Shown here: in pieces, positions 1 to 8,371 of the stretch
Layout of the letters: every line of letters starts with the position of its first letter
How positions within the stretch are numbered: position 1 is the stretch's first letter
NCBI GenBank assembly: GCA_018827205.1
Contig: JAHJXZ010000261.1
Coordinates: 1-45,058 of the forward strand
Direction of reading: 5' to 3'
Length of the DNA stretch: 45,058 bases
Origin: Gammaproteobacteria bacterium
Lineage (GTDB): Bacteria > Pseudomonadota > Gammaproteobacteria > Pseudomonadales > Pseudomonadaceae
Translations under genes and position numbers: made by a program
Notes under the pieces: model-generated
Databases searched by the model: none
Seen by the model: only the letters and a program-made list of their open reading frames with translations
What the model was told of the DNA's origin: nothing

Positions 1-528
1 AACCGCGCCAAGCGCCTGGAATGGGAGCATGTGGTGCCGGCTTGGGTCATCGGCCATCAGCGCCAGTGCTGGCAAAACGGCGGCCGCAAGAACTGCGCGC
101 GCAACGACGCCAGTTTCAAGGCTGCTGAAGCCGACCTGCACAACCTGGTGCCGAGCATCGGCGAAGTGAATGGCGACCGCTCCAACTACGCCCTCGGCAT
201 GCTCAGCGACAAGCCCACGCAATACGGAAGTTGCCCGATGGTGGTCAACTTCAAGGCAAAAACCGCCATGCCACCGACCCACGCTCGCGGGGCCGCGGCA
301 CGCATCTATCTATATATGGCCGAGCGCTACCAGCTGCGTCTGTCCAAACTCGACCGACGCACCTACGAAGCCTGGAGCCGCCAATACCCGATCAGCGAAA
401 GGGAGCGCTGGCGCGACCAGCAGGTCGGCTGCGTGATGGGCCACGGCAACCCCTATGTCGGCGCCATCGACCCGAGACAATGCAGCCCGCTACGCCGCGC
501 CGGCAACCCGCAACGCAACAGCGGCTAA
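1..528 (+). CDS. endA: Endonuclease I (EndA family), 3' part
   Basis: The reading frame is open from the first base of the window, so the N-terminus, including any signal peptide, lies outside. The visible 175 residues match the EndA/DNase I family of periplasmic or secreted nucleases, which cut double-stranded DNA non-specifically with a beta-beta-alpha metal fold. Visible family motifs are LEWEHVVPAW near residue 7, which carries the catalytic His, and DLHNLVPSIGEVNGDRSNY around residues 45-63, which supplies metal-binding and active-site Asn residues. Several Cys residues fit an exported disulfide-bonded enzyme. It ends in TAA 79 bases before the DUF1415 start. The family call is firm; the full length cannot be judged. 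Confidence 0.9.
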   Translation, partial: NRAKRLEWEHVVPAWVIGHQRQCWQNGGRKNCARNDASFKAAEADLHNLVPSIGEVNGDRSNYALGMLSDKPTQYGSCPMVVNFKAKTAMPPTHARGAAARIYLYMAERYQLRLSKLDRRTYEAWSRQYPISERERWRDQQVGCVMGHGNPYVGAIDPRQCSPLRRAGNPQRNSG

Positions 529-607
529 GTGCTGGCAACCGCCCTGCGAACCCTGCGCGCCGTTATTGACGCTAAACTTCACGCCACGCCAACCCGAGTA
601 TTGCCCT

Positions 608-1189
608 ATGCCTAGCACCGCCATCCCTAGCGCCGCCCACGCCATTACCGAAACCCGCGCCTGGGTCGAGCGCGCCGTGATCGGCCTGAACCTCTGCCCA
701 TTCGCCAAAGCGGTGCAGGTCAAAGGGCAAGTACGCTATGTGGTGTGCGCCAGCGCCGAGCCGGAAGAGCTACTCAGCGCCTTGATCGACGAGCTGCACG
801 CGCTCGCCAACTGCGAGCCAAGCGAAACTGACACCACCCTGCTGATCCATCCCGCAGCCCTTACCGACTTTCTCGACTTCAATGATTTTCTCGCCGTGGT
901 CGATGACACCCTCGACGACCTCGGCTATGCCGGCACCTTGCAAGTGGCCAGCTTTCACCCGCAGTTCCAGTTTGCCGATACCGGCGTAGGCGATGTCAGC
1001 AACGCCACCAACCGCTCGCCTTACCCGACCCTGCATATCCTCCGCGAAGCCAGCATCGACCGCGCCGTCGCTGCCTTTCCCGACCCGGAAGCAATCTTCG
1101 AAGCCAATATCCAGACTCTGGAAAAGCTCGGCGCAGATGGCTGGGCTGCCCTGCAGGCGCAATGCCGCAAAGACGCACAGAACAGCTAG
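608..1189 (+). CDS. DUF1415 family protein
   Basis: This is a 193-residue cytoplasmic protein of unknown function. The start is the ATG beginning MPSTAIPSAAH; an upstream extension in the same frame overlaps endA and lacks family-like sequence. Recognisable DUF1415 landmarks are RAVIGLNLCPFAK near residues 22-34 and VASFHPQFQFADT in the middle. The NRSPYPTLHILRE block, just before residue 140, is also typical. No signal peptide or membrane segment is seen. It lies in the same direction as endA, with only a short gap. The family assignment is confident, but no biochemical role can be inferred. Confidence 0.85.
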   Translation: MPSTAIPSAAHAITETRAWVERAVIGLNLCPFAKAVQVKGQVRYVVCASAEPEELLSALIDELHALANCEPSETDTTLLIHPAALTDFLDFNDFLAVVDDTLDDLGYAGTLQVASFHPQFQFADTGVGDVSNATNRSPYPTLHILREASIDRAVAAFPDPEAIFEANIQTLEKLGADGWAALQAQCRKDAQNS

Positions 1190-1520
1190 ATCCCAAGCAC
1201 GGGACTGCCAGCAAACCCTAACGGCGCTACAGCCGTGCCTGCGTAACTCAAGCCCCGGTTCCCATGCCTATCCGCGCGCACGCAGTTGCTGCGCGTCCGA
1301 CGAATGGCAGCTATTGACCGCATTCACGCCGAGAACCTTTAGAGATTTGCAAGCTGATCAACACAATTAATCGGCGCAAATCAATAAAATTCGCACCTCA
1401 TTCGAGGCTGCCAATACTGGCTGAGTTGATTGCTGAGTGCGTTCACCTCTGCGGGCAGACGGCAACAACGCTCAAGACCCTCTCGCTGGTCGAGAAACAG
1501 ATAAAACAAGGGATAACGCT
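1190..1520. other. Intergenic region, no gene seen
   Basis: This is a 331-base gap between the DUF1415 gene and the FimV-like gene. It contains a small stem-loop at 1221-1236 (ACGGC/GCCGT) and an A/T-rich patch at about 1359-1396 that could hold the promoter of the FimV-like gene. No convincing coding frame or RNA gene was found; the longer frames here are out-of-frame continuations of the upstream gene. Confidence 0.5.
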
Positions 1521-2726
1521 ATGGCTCGGGTTCGTAAACTGGTGCTGGCAATCGCAGCGGCTTCGGCGCTGTCATCCGGCATGGCGCACGCGCTAGGGCT
1601 GGGTGAGGTAACACTGCAGTCACAGCTCAATCAACCATTAGTGGCAGAGATTGAGTTGGTCGAGGGCGGTGACCTGTCGGCCGATGAACTGATACCGCGT
1701 CTAGCGTCCCCTGAAGCCTTCAACAAGGCCGGCGTTGACCGTCAGTTCTTCCTGACTGACCTGAAATTCACCCCGGTGCTCAAACCCAATGGCAAAAGCG
1801 TTATCCGGGTGACCTCCAACAAGCCGATGCGTGAGCCTTACCTGAACTTCCTGGTGGAAGTGCTCTGGCCGAATGGTCGTTTGCAGCGTGAATACACCAT
1901 GCTGCTGGACCCACCGCTCTATACCGCGCACAGCGTTACCCCCGTGGCAGTACAACCGCCGGCAACCGCCGCTGCTTCTGCGCCACTTAAACAGCCGTCC
2001 GCCGCGCGCCCAACGGTTGCCGCAACTCAACCAGCAACAACCAGCACTGCTGCCGCCACATCACTGGCAGGCAATGAATACAAAACCACCGCCAATGACA
2101 ATCTCTGGGATATCGCTAACCGCGCGCGGGCAGGCGGCAGCGTGCATCAGGCCATGCTGGCGATTCAGGAACTGAATCCGCAGGCCTTTATCGATAACAA
2201 CATCAACCGCATGAAAAGCGGCCAAGTGCTACGTCTACCCGATGCACAACAAATCAACAGCCGCACGCAAAGCGCCGCCATCGCTCAGGTTAACCAGCAG
2301 ACCGCGGCTTGGCGTGAAAGTCGCAGTATTGCCGCCAGCGCCCGTCAGCTGGATGCCAGCAAGCGCAGCAGCGCAGCAGTTGCACCGGCCAAAATTGAAC
2401 GCAGTGACAACCTGAAACTGGTTGCGGATGGCAGCGACAAAGGCGGCGCCGGCAGCGATAAAGGCAGCGCAGGTAACAAGGCCCTGCTAGATAAACTGGC
2501 GGTGGCCCAGGAAAGCCTCGATTCGACCAATCGTGAAAACGCTGAACTGAAAAGCCGTATTGCCGACTTGCAGAGCCAACTCGACAAACTGCAGCGTCTG
2601 GTTCAATTGAAAAACGATCAGATGGCCAAGCTACAGGCTTACCTGGCCGCACAAGGTCAGGCTCCAGCTGCAACGCCTGACGTAGCGGAAGCTACAACGG
2701 GCAATCAGGCGCCCTCCATTCCTTAG
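1521..2726 (+). CDS. Short FimV-like protein with LysM domain
   Basis: The protein has 401 residues. The start is the ATG at MARVRKLVLA, 7-12 bases after AAGGGAT. Residues 1-24 form a Sec signal peptide ending in AHA. Residues about 25-135 match the FimV N-terminal domain (LGLGEVTLQSQLNQPL, then PYLNFLVEVLWPNGRLQREY and TMLLDPP). A Pro/Ala/Thr linker follows, then a LysM peptidoglycan-binding domain at about 190-245 (NDNLWDIANRAR, MKSGQVLRLP). A coiled coil lies near 345-375. FimV proteins at the polar-landmark locus are usually 700-1000 residues, with a membrane helix and a C-terminal TPR domain. Both are missing here, so this is probably a second, short family member in the periplasm. Its role is inferred only. 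Confidence 0.8.
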   Translation: MARVRKLVLAIAAASALSSGMAHALGLGEVTLQSQLNQPLVAEIELVEGGDLSADELIPRLASPEAFNKAGVDRQFFLTDLKFTPVLKPNGKSVIRVTSNKPMREPYLNFLVEVLWPNGRLQREYTMLLDPPLYTAHSVTPVAVQPPATAAASAPLKQPSAARPTVAATQPATTSTAAATSLAGNEYKTTANDNLWDIANRARAGGSVHQAMLAIQELNPQAFIDNNINRMKSGQVLRLPDAQQINSRTQSAAIAQVNQQTAAWRESRSIAASARQLDASKRSSAAVAPAKIERSDNLKLVADGSDKGGAGSDKGSAGNKALLDKLAVAQESLDSTNRENAELKSRIADLQSQLDKLQRLVQLKNDQMAKLQAYLAAQGQAPAATPDVAEATTGNQAPSIP

Positions 2727-2793
2727 GGCGAGCAGGCGTATCGGGCAAATTGAGATGCCGTGATGGCAACGCAGTTGGCCTTTCAATAACCGG

Positions 2794-3264
2794 CTAAAGC
2801 TGGCGACACATCAAGTGTTGAGGGTTGCCCCAGGCCTGGAAGCACTCCTGCAGTGTCCAACCGCGCCGGGCGTAATAATCCGCGCGGTCGTGGGTGTGCA
2901 GGTAGAGCCTTGCGTGGCCGCGCTCACGGGCAGTGGCGCAGATGCGCTCAACCAACTGCTCGGCCAAGCCCTGGCCACGGGCCTGCGGGCGTACATAAAC
3001 ACATGCCAACCAAGGTCCCAATTCGGGCCGCAGCGGCAAGTCATCCTTCGCCAAGCCTGCGCAGCCCAATAGTTGGTCATGGTCAAGGGCAACCAGCATC
3101 TCCCAATCACCATTGTGCTGACCCGCAGCGAACTCAGCCTGCCAGTCGAGCAAGCTTTGCTCGCTGAACTCATAGGGAAATTGCTGGTAAAGCCACTCAG
3201 CCAACTGCTCAGTGTGTTCGGGATGATGGCGGAGCCAGTCGAGGGTGAGCATTAAGAAGTCCAT
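2794..3264 (-). CDS. GNAT family N-acetyltransferase
   Basis: This 156-residue protein shows the GNAT acyl-CoA-binding fold. The strand-4/helix-3 region VYVRPQARGQGLAEQLVERI (residues about 90-110) carries the Q/R-x-x-G-x-G/A pyrophosphate loop, and YLHTHDRADYYARRGW is the usual C-terminal tyrosine region. The substrate cannot be told from sequence. It stands alone on the minus strand, convergent with the FimV-like gene. The ATG used is the first; a second in-frame ATG four codons later is also possible because no strong ribosome-binding site is visible before either. Confidence 0.8.
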   Translation of the reverse strand: MDFLMLTLDWLRHHPEHTEQLAEWLYQQFPYEFSEQSLLDWQAEFAAGQHNGDWEMLVALDHDQLLGCAGLAKDDLPLRPELGPWLACVYVRPQARGQGLAEQLVERICATARERGHARLYLHTHDRADYYARRGWTLQECFQAWGNPQHLMCRQL

Positions 3265-3395
3265 AGCATCTAGCAGTTGCTGGGGGCCGTAAGCTTACCG
3301 GGCTCTCCCGCAAACACCGATCAAATGAGCGCAGAAGAAGTGCTGCCTAGCAGCCTGCGGCCAAAGCTCACAGCAGTGAGCTTTGGCCGAGGTAC

Positions 3396-4508
3396 TTAGC
3401 TGCTAACCGGCGTGCACTTGGCCTGCGCAGCTTCGGGGGTGAGGTTACGCACTGAGGTGTAGAAAAGTTCGCAGGTTTGCAGCTTTTCCGTGACTTGCCA
3501 TTTCTCGCTGCAGGCGCTCAGCACTGGGCTCGCGTCCTGACTGGGTTGTTCGCCCATACTGGCCTGCCAGCAGGCGGCGCTGAGATCCTGCCCCATTACC
3601 TTGATGCCGGCCGCATCGGCTTTCTGCTGATCGCCGTCATAATTTTCCGGATCAGCGGCGTACCAGATGTAACTAGGATGGTTAGCGCCGAGCACGGCCA
3701 CCTGCTGCCCAGCGGCCGGGCTGATCTGCGCCAGACCGAGCACATCGAGAGAAACCCCATACTGCTGCTTAACCCAGCTGCGCACCGGACTGCCAAAGGC
3801 CACCATGGGCAGCGCCTGCCCACCTTCGCCTGCAGTCAACTGCATAACCATCTGCGTCTGATAGGCATTGAAATAGCTGTACACACCCTCGAGCGCGCTA
3901 CCGGCGTTGGCAGGCGCGGCAATGGGGGCGATGTCGATGATGGTCTGGAAGGCAGGTGTCTGCGCCGCTCCGATGCCATTCTGGGTAAGTAGGTCAGCCC
4001 AGCGGTTTGTAGTACTCGACTCTAGATAGTCCTGCGCCTGGGTTAGCGAGTAATCCGGCGGGAAGTGCAGTAACTCAACGCTCTTGCGGTTATCCAGCGC
4101 CATGCCCAGCGGCAAGAACAACGACCAGTTGTATTGCCACTTGCCATCCTTGTTAAGCAGTTTCGCGCCCGCGTAGGCCAGCTCTCCGGTCTTCAGCAGC
4201 TGTTCGAGTGGCTTACCGTACCCCTCGGGCACCTCGGTGAATTTAGCGTAGAGGTCTTGCTGCTCGCGGTGCACGGTTACCTTGGCCTTGTCGTAACCGT
4301 CGCGCTGCAAGCTCTGGCCCAGGTAGTGCTCGGCGGTCTGCTCCAGCGTCCAATCGCGATAGCAGATCACATTGCAGTTATTGGGATAGGCAAACAACCG
4401 GGTGACGCGCTCGGCACTGCCCAGCTTGACCGTGACATCAGCGGCTTGAGCGTGACAGGCGAACATCCCAGCGGCTGCGACAAGCAGAAATCCTTTGCGG
4501 CTCAACAT
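3396..4508 (-). CDS. Exported protein of unknown function
   Basis: The protein has 370 residues. The start is the ATG at MLSRKGFLLVAAAG, preceded by AAGGAG at good spacing; a longer in-frame extension to 4922 is rejected because it crosses the upstream gap and would bury the signal peptide. Residues 1-22 are a clear Sec signal peptide ending AQAA. The mature part has six Cys (two in NNCNVICYR, four in the last 75 residues), an even number that fits periplasmic disulfides. No lipobox, membrane span or catalytic motif was recognised. I do not recognise the family. Confidence 0.75.
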   Translation of the reverse strand: MLSRKGFLLVAAAGMFACHAQAADVTVKLGSAERVTRLFAYPNNCNVICYRDWTLEQTAEHYLGQSLQRDGYDKAKVTVHREQQDLYAKFTEVPEGYGKPLEQLLKTGELAYAGAKLLNKDGKWQYNWSLFLPLGMALDNRKSVELLHFPPDYSLTQAQDYLESSTTNRWADLLTQNGIGAAQTPAFQTIIDIAPIAAPANAGSALEGVYSYFNAYQTQMVMQLTAGEGGQALPMVAFGSPVRSWVKQQYGVSLDVLGLAQISPAAGQQVAVLGANHPSYIWYAADPENYDGDQQKADAAGIKVMGQDLSAACWQASMGEQPSQDASPVLSACSEKWQVTEKLQTCELFYTSVRNLTPEAAQAKCTPVSS

Positions 4509-4842
4509 AAGCGACTCCTTGGATGAGGGGGTTGTCTCTGCGTCCGGCCCCAGGCCGAGCAGAAGCAAAAGTGGCGGATTGAATTGTTTTTTGCTCCGCC
4601 TGCCTGTCGATACTGCCAAATATTTCCTCCTGCGACACAACTGAACGGTCTTTTGCTTAAGTGCCGCCCTCCCCTGCCGGGCATAAACAGACAGTGCGGG
4701 CTGGCCAGTTCGCATTGCGCTTGGCCAGCCCGTATCGCCGCCCTGTTTTACACAGGCTTTACATTCCACCCTGCAATGCTGCGCAACACCCAGTGTCGAA
4801 ACTACAAGCCGGGAAAGACCGGTTTGCAGAGGAGTTTCGATC
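4509..4842. other. Divergent intergenic region with stem-loop
   Basis: This 334-base region separates two diverging exported-protein genes and should hold both promoters. The clearest structure is an inverted repeat at 4698-4731 with arms GGGCTGGCC and GGCCAGCCC. It could be an operator or an RNA stem-loop. No coding frame here is convincing. Confidence 0.5.
4698..4731. repeat. Perfect 9-bp inverted repeat
   Basis: The arms GGGCTGGCC (4698-4706) and GGCCAGCCC (4723-4731) pair perfectly around a 16-base loop. The repeat lies about 110 bases before the start of the Pro/Tyr-rich protein. There is no T-run after it, so it is not a typical terminator. Confidence 0.6.
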
Positions 4843-5193
4843 ATGCTGTCACGTATCCCCCTTATCACCGGCCTGCTGGCCAGCCTGGCGCTGCTTGTCC
4901 AGACCCCAGCGCAGGCCTCCAACCGTGACGCAGCGATTGCCGGAGCCGTGGTGGGCGCGGTGATTGGTGGCGTTATCGTCAGCCAAAGCCGCCCCGCGCC
5001 GGTTTATGCACCGCCACCGCGCGAGTACTACCCTCCGCCACCGGCGTATTACCCACCACAACGGGTGTACTACGAGCGTCAGCCGGTCTACTACCAACCT
5101 GCGCCGGTGTATTACGTGCAGGAACGGCCGCGCCACAAACGCTGGCATGGCCACAAACACCGCGGCCACGACGACCGTGGCTATCGCTGGTAA
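4843..5193 (+). CDS. Small exported Pro/Tyr-rich glycine-zipper protein
   Basis: The protein has 116 residues and starts at an ATG preceded by GAGGAG. Residues 1-25 are a signal peptide (LLASLALLVQTPAQA). Residues about 27-48 form a glycine-zipper-like hydrophobic stretch (AAIAGAVVGAVIGGVIVS). The next 55 residues are repeats of Pro and paired Tyr (PREYYPPPPAYYPP, RVYYERQPVYYQPAPVYY). The C-terminus is rich in His, Arg and Lys (RHKRWHGHKHRGHDDRGYRW), possibly metal- or polyanion-binding. Similar short proteins are common in Pseudomonas and annotated as hypothetical. An envelope location is inferred; the function is unknown. A terminator follows three bases after the stop codon. Confidence 0.8.
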   Translation: MLSRIPLITGLLASLALLVQTPAQASNRDAAIAGAVVGAVIGGVIVSQSRPAPVYAPPPREYYPPPPAYYPPQRVYYERQPVYYQPAPVYYVQERPRHKRWHGHKHRGHDDRGYRW

Positions 5194-5195
5194 AC

Positions 5196-5222
5196 AAAAG
5201 CCCCGCAAGTGCGGGGCTTTTG
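5196..5222. terminator. Bidirectional rho-independent terminator
   Basis: The stem AGCCCCGC/GCGGGGCT with an AAGT loop has an A-run before it and a T-run after it. It can therefore end both the Pro/Tyr-rich gene on the plus strand and the chemoreceptor gene on the minus strand. Confidence 0.85.
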
Positions 5223-5253
5223 TTGGGGTCACCAGTGCATCGCGCTGGCTCGC

Positions 5254-7221
5254 TTACTCCGTACGGAAGCGCACCACCAGCTGTTTCAGCTCACTGCTCA
5301 GGCCGCTTTGTTCCTGGGCGTAGCTTTCCACCTCGGCTGCCTGCACAGATATCTGCGTCACTGCATCGTTGATGGCGACGATGTTCTGGTTGATTTCCTC
5401 GGTCACCAGATGCTGCTCCTCGGTCGCAGTGGCGATCTGCATGGTCATGTCGCGGATCATCTGTACCTTGCCTTCAATGCTTTCGAAGGCGGCCATAACC
5501 TCTTCAGACAGCACGATAGCCTTGCCCGACTCGACCAGGCTTTGGTCCATGCTCACCGTCACTTCCTTGATACGGTTAACCAGCAGGTTAAGGATATTGT
5601 TGATCTGCTCAGTAGAGTCCTGGGTGCGTTTGGCCAGGTTGCGCACTTCATCGGCCACCACAGCAAAACCACGCCCCTGCTCGCCCGCGCGGGCGGCTTC
5701 GATAGCTGCGTTCAGCGCCAGCAGGTTGGTCTGCTCGGCGATTTGCTGAATGGTCGAAAGGATATTGTTGATATTGACCGTTTCCTTCTCCAGCTCCTGA
5801 ATCACCTTGCTGGAGTTCTGGATGCTGGTGCCGAGCTTGTTAACCCCGGACGTACTGCGGGCAATCACCTCTTTACCATTGCGCGTAGCCACCAGCCCCT
5901 GCTCCGACACATCAGCGGTCTGCACGCAGGTCTTGGCCACTTCATTGGCCGCCGAAGACATCTCGGTCACCGCCGTGACAATCTGCTCTACCGAACTCAA
6001 CTGACGCTGCAGCGTGGCGGACATCGCCGTGGTGCGTTTGTTGGTATCGCTGGAAACCCCATCCATGCTGATGGCGTTCTCCTTGATCACCTTGATCATG
6101 CCCTGGATCGACTCGATAAACTGATTGAACCACTTGGCCAGCTCACCAGTTTCATCCTTGCTGATCAGCTCCAGGCGGCGGGTCAGGTCACCTTCACCCT
6201 GAGCGATAGTGCGCAGCCCGTCCTTCACCAGATTGATCGGGTTGACGATGCGGTTAGCGATAACCACCCCTGCCACGCCGAATACCAGCACCAGCACGAT
6301 ACAAACCACCAGGGTGATCCAGGTCAGCTCACGGGCGCTCGCGTAAATCTCATCGGCCTGCTTGAAGCCGACAAACTTCCAGCCCATCTCAGGCGAGGTG
6401 TACACGTTGGCCATATAGGCGACCCCGTCGATTTCCACCTCGACCAAGCCATTTTGGGTCTTGCCGATTGCAGCAAAGTGCTCGCCGGGCAGCTCGCTAA
6501 TTTTCTTGAAGTTGTTGTCCGGCTGCAGGCCATCCACCAGCAAGGTGCCACTGCCTTCTACCAGCATCAGAAAACCGGTTTCACCAAAGCGAACCTTTTG
6601 CGCCATATCGGTCAGCGCTTTCAGCGACACATCCACCGCCACTACCCCGGCAAACTGCCCGGCGTTGTCCTTGAAGCCTTTAAGCACCGAGACATACACC
6701 GCGTCATCCGGCTCCCAGTAATAACCATCGCGCCGCGCCAGGGTGAAGTTGGCATCTCGACCGATGGGGTACCACTCACGCTTGCGCGGGTCCCAGTCAC
6801 CGTAATCGCCGGTGCCAGGCCACTCCACATAGCCACCGTTGGTATCGCTCATATAAACGTAACCAAAGGTGGGGTTGTTCTTACCGATGCTGGAGTAGTA
6901 ATCGAAAATCTGTTTTTCACGACCACCATTGGCAGTAGCGACCTGGCCAGGCTTGCGGGCCTCACCGAAATAAGTGGTCAGCGGACCACCCTCGGTATCT
7001 TTGACTGCGGGATATTCTGCCAGGGCAGAAACGGTGTAGCCCACCGAATCAAAAAAGGTGGCAAAGCTGTTGTTCACCAGCTTCATGTCCAGGCTGCTGG
7101 ATGCCAGGAAATTCTCTTTGGCCTGCTCCGTGACATTACGAATCGTCAGCAGCGCCACCACCAGCACGGGGATAAGGGTTGCAACCAGAAAGCTCACCAA
7201 CAGTTTGGACTTGATACGCAT
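5254..7221 (-). CDS. Methyl-accepting chemotaxis protein with dCache ligand domain
   Basis: This is a 655-residue inner-membrane chemoreceptor. It has a first membrane helix at about 8-28 and a periplasmic double-Cache domain at about 35-290. A second helix lies at about 295-320, followed by HAMP to about 375 and a long signalling coiled coil. The coiled-coil tip carries the hallmark [15 protein letters not shown] near residue 500. In the Cache domain DPRKREWY (around 143-150) and the later VVAVDVS resemble the RxWY...D signature of amino-acid- or amine-binding dCache domains. The Tyr expected upstream of the Arg looks changed, so the ligand is uncertain. The C-terminus (VVRFRTE) lacks a CheR/CheB-tethering pentapeptide. 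The gene is monocistronic; amidotransferase and transaminase genes for amine catabolism lie a few kilobases away, which may be chance. Confidence 0.93.
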   Translation of the reverse strand: MRIKSKLLVSFLVATLIPVLVVALLTIRNVTEQAKENFLASSSLDMKLVNNSFATFFDSVGYTVSALAEYPAVKDTEGGPLTTYFGEARKPGQVATANGGREKQIFDYYSSIGKNNPTFGYVYMSDTNGGYVEWPGTGDYGDWDPRKREWYPIGRDANFTLARRDGYYWEPDDAVYVSVLKGFKDNAGQFAGVVAVDVSLKALTDMAQKVRFGETGFLMLVEGSGTLLVDGLQPDNNFKKISELPGEHFAAIGKTQNGLVEVEIDGVAYMANVYTSPEMGWKFVGFKQADEIYASARELTWITLVVCIVLVLVFGVAGVVIANRIVNPINLVKDGLRTIAQGEGDLTRRLELISKDETGELAKWFNQFIESIQGMIKVIKENAISMDGVSSDTNKRTTAMSATLQRQLSSVEQIVTAVTEMSSAANEVAKTCVQTADVSEQGLVATRNGKEVIARSTSGVNKLGTSIQNSSKVIQELEKETVNINNILSTIQQIAEQTNLLALNAAIEAARAGEQGRGFAVVADEVRNLAKRTQDSTEQINNILNLLVNRIKEVTVSMDQSLVESGKAIVLSEEVMAAFESIEGKVQMIRDMTMQIATATEEQHLVTEEINQNIVAINDAVTQISVQAAEVESYAQEQSGLSSELKQLVVRFRTE

Positions 7222-7569
7222 GGGACTTCGCCTTCTAGCTGTCTAGTAATACGCTCTATCGGCGCTTGTAGAGAATAGTTAAGGCTGGTGACCGCGCCAG
7301 CGCTGGCCTCACCACGACACAGCTGCAGCGCGAAAGCGACTATCGCGGTAAATCGGCGGCTGGTTGATCGCAGGTATTCCGCCGCCGCAGCGGTGACGCG
7401 GATTAAGGGTTTCGCCCTTACGGCGAGTTACTTGATTCGCTGCGCCACCCTGCGGGCCAGCCTTCGGCTGTTACTGCGCTTCGCTCCGTATCTCTTTACT
7501 CGCGCAGAAAGTAACCAAAGAGACAGATTCGCCGGGAGCGTATCTGGACGGATTTAGCCGGCCCGAAGG

Positions 7570-7593
7570 GTGAAGGCCATGGATGGCCTTCAC
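7570..7593. repeat. 24-bp palindrome, dispersed repeat family
   Basis: The arms GTGAAGGCCAT and ATGGCCTTCAC are perfect around a GG centre. The core CCATGGATGG recurs in the palindrome at 40847-40868, also next to a GCAGGGTG-like segment. The two sites appear to be copies of one repeat family. Confidence 0.6.
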
Positions 7594-7719
7594 AATACGC
7601 GCCCGGCATCCGGGTTTCGCTGCGCTCAACATATTTCATCGTCATGTGCTGGCGTGATTTTGTCCGGGAGGATTAAGCAGGTGGCGAGCGCGGGCATGAG
7701 GGTTACAGATAGCCAATAT

Positions 7720-7752
7720 TGATGGGTATCGCTACGCTTGCCCCATGCTACG
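7720..7752 (+). repeat. Dispersed repeat TGATGGGTATCGCT, copy 1
   Basis: The sequence starts TGATGGGTATCGCTACGCT and ends CCCATGCTACGG. A second copy at 9327-9374 starts with the same TGATGGGTATCGCT and ends CCCATCCTACGG. The ends are partly complementary (ATGGG/CCCAT), so each copy can form a hairpin. Confidence 0.55.
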
Positions 7753-7843
7753 GACTGGATGAAATATCATTGCACTGCTTTAACCGCCAGAACCAATACC
7801 CATATCACTGGCAACTGACTAATGCTCAGCATGGCAGGGCTAT

Positions 7844-8227
7844 ATGAAGAGGCTGATGCAAGTGCTCTTTATGGCCCTGGCTGCTTTCTTCGCAGCTAAA
7901 GAAGCCCTAGAGATGGGCGCTTCAACAGAATGGCCTGAGACCCATGGCGTTATTACCAGCTCGCAGATTCTCAGGGAAAACCGGAAGGATTACGGCAACG
8001 ACTCTCGCCGTACGTCAACCTATCATTACGCTTATAGCGTCCAGGTTCAGTACGCGTACCAAGTAAATGCCATTGCCTACACGGGTAAACGCATTCGAGT
8101 ACGCAGCCACACTTACAGCCTCGAGTCTCTCGCCCAGCGCGAACTGGCGGAATACCCAGCGGGTAAAACAATTAAGGTTTACTACAACCCGGAAGCTCCG
8201 GAGCGCAGCGTTCTAAAACGTCACTAA
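7844..8227 (+). CDS. DUF3592 domain protein
   Basis: The protein has 127 residues. The N-terminal stretch LMQVLFMALAAFFAAKEAL is a likely signal anchor. The rest matches the DUF3592 pattern: WPETHGVITSS near residue 30, a central YAYQVNAIAYTGKRIRV strand pair, and KTIKVYYNPEAPERSVL at the C-terminus. The family is membrane-associated with unknown function. The gene is isolated between a repeat-rich gap and a shared terminator, and its ribosome-binding site is weak. Confidence 0.75.
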   Translation: MKRLMQVLFMALAAFFAAKEALEMGASTEWPETHGVITSSQILRENRKDYGNDSRRTSTYHYAYSVQVQYAYQVNAIAYTGKRIRVRSHTYSLESLAQRELAEYPAGKTIKVYYNPEAPERSVLKRH

Positions 8228-8316
8228 CACGCTGTCAACTGCCGTTCTTCCGTATCTCTTTGCTCATGCAGATAACGCGCAGTATGGGTTAAGCGCAGTG
8301 ATACACATCAATGCAC

Positions 8317-8348
8317 AAAAAAAAGGCCCATCAACCGACGGGCCTTTT
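8317..8348. terminator. Bidirectional terminator
   Basis: A GGCCC/GGGCC stem with flanking A and T runs (AAAAGGCCC and GGGCCTTTT) lies between two convergent genes. It should serve both the DUF3592 gene and the amidotransferase gene. Confidence 0.85.
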
Positions 8349-8371
8349 GCATTCAATCATCGGCGCAGTAT

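Larger units (their letters stand above)
7222..7843. other. Repeat-rich intergenic region without a gene
   Basis: This 622-base gap holds several structures and no credible gene. There is a small palindrome at 7404-7420 (TAAGGG/CCCTTA). An inverted GTTACTT/AAGTAAC pair lies at 7427-7433 and 7509-7515. A 24-base palindrome lies at 7570-7593, and a dispersed GATGGGTATCGCT element at 7720-7752. Patches such as CTGCGCCACCCTGCGGG recur in reverse orientation at 40820-40846. It looks like accumulated non-coding repeats common in Pseudomonas. Confidence 0.6.

Noticed and set aside
4509-4922. Extended N-terminus of the unknown exported protein
   Set aside because: AAGGAG and a textbook signal peptide follow at 4508. 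The extension overlaps the start of the divergent Pro/Tyr-rich gene.
5209-7278. A 689-residue plus-strand frame over the chemoreceptor gene
   Set aside because: It is antisense to a well-supported methyl-accepting chemotaxis protein, begins inside a terminator region and has no recognisable domain.
7288-7557. A possible 89-residue gene in the chemoreceptor-DUF3592 gap
   Set aside because: The frame runs through palindromes and dispersed repeats, has no ribosome-binding site and its composition looks like translated repeat DNA.
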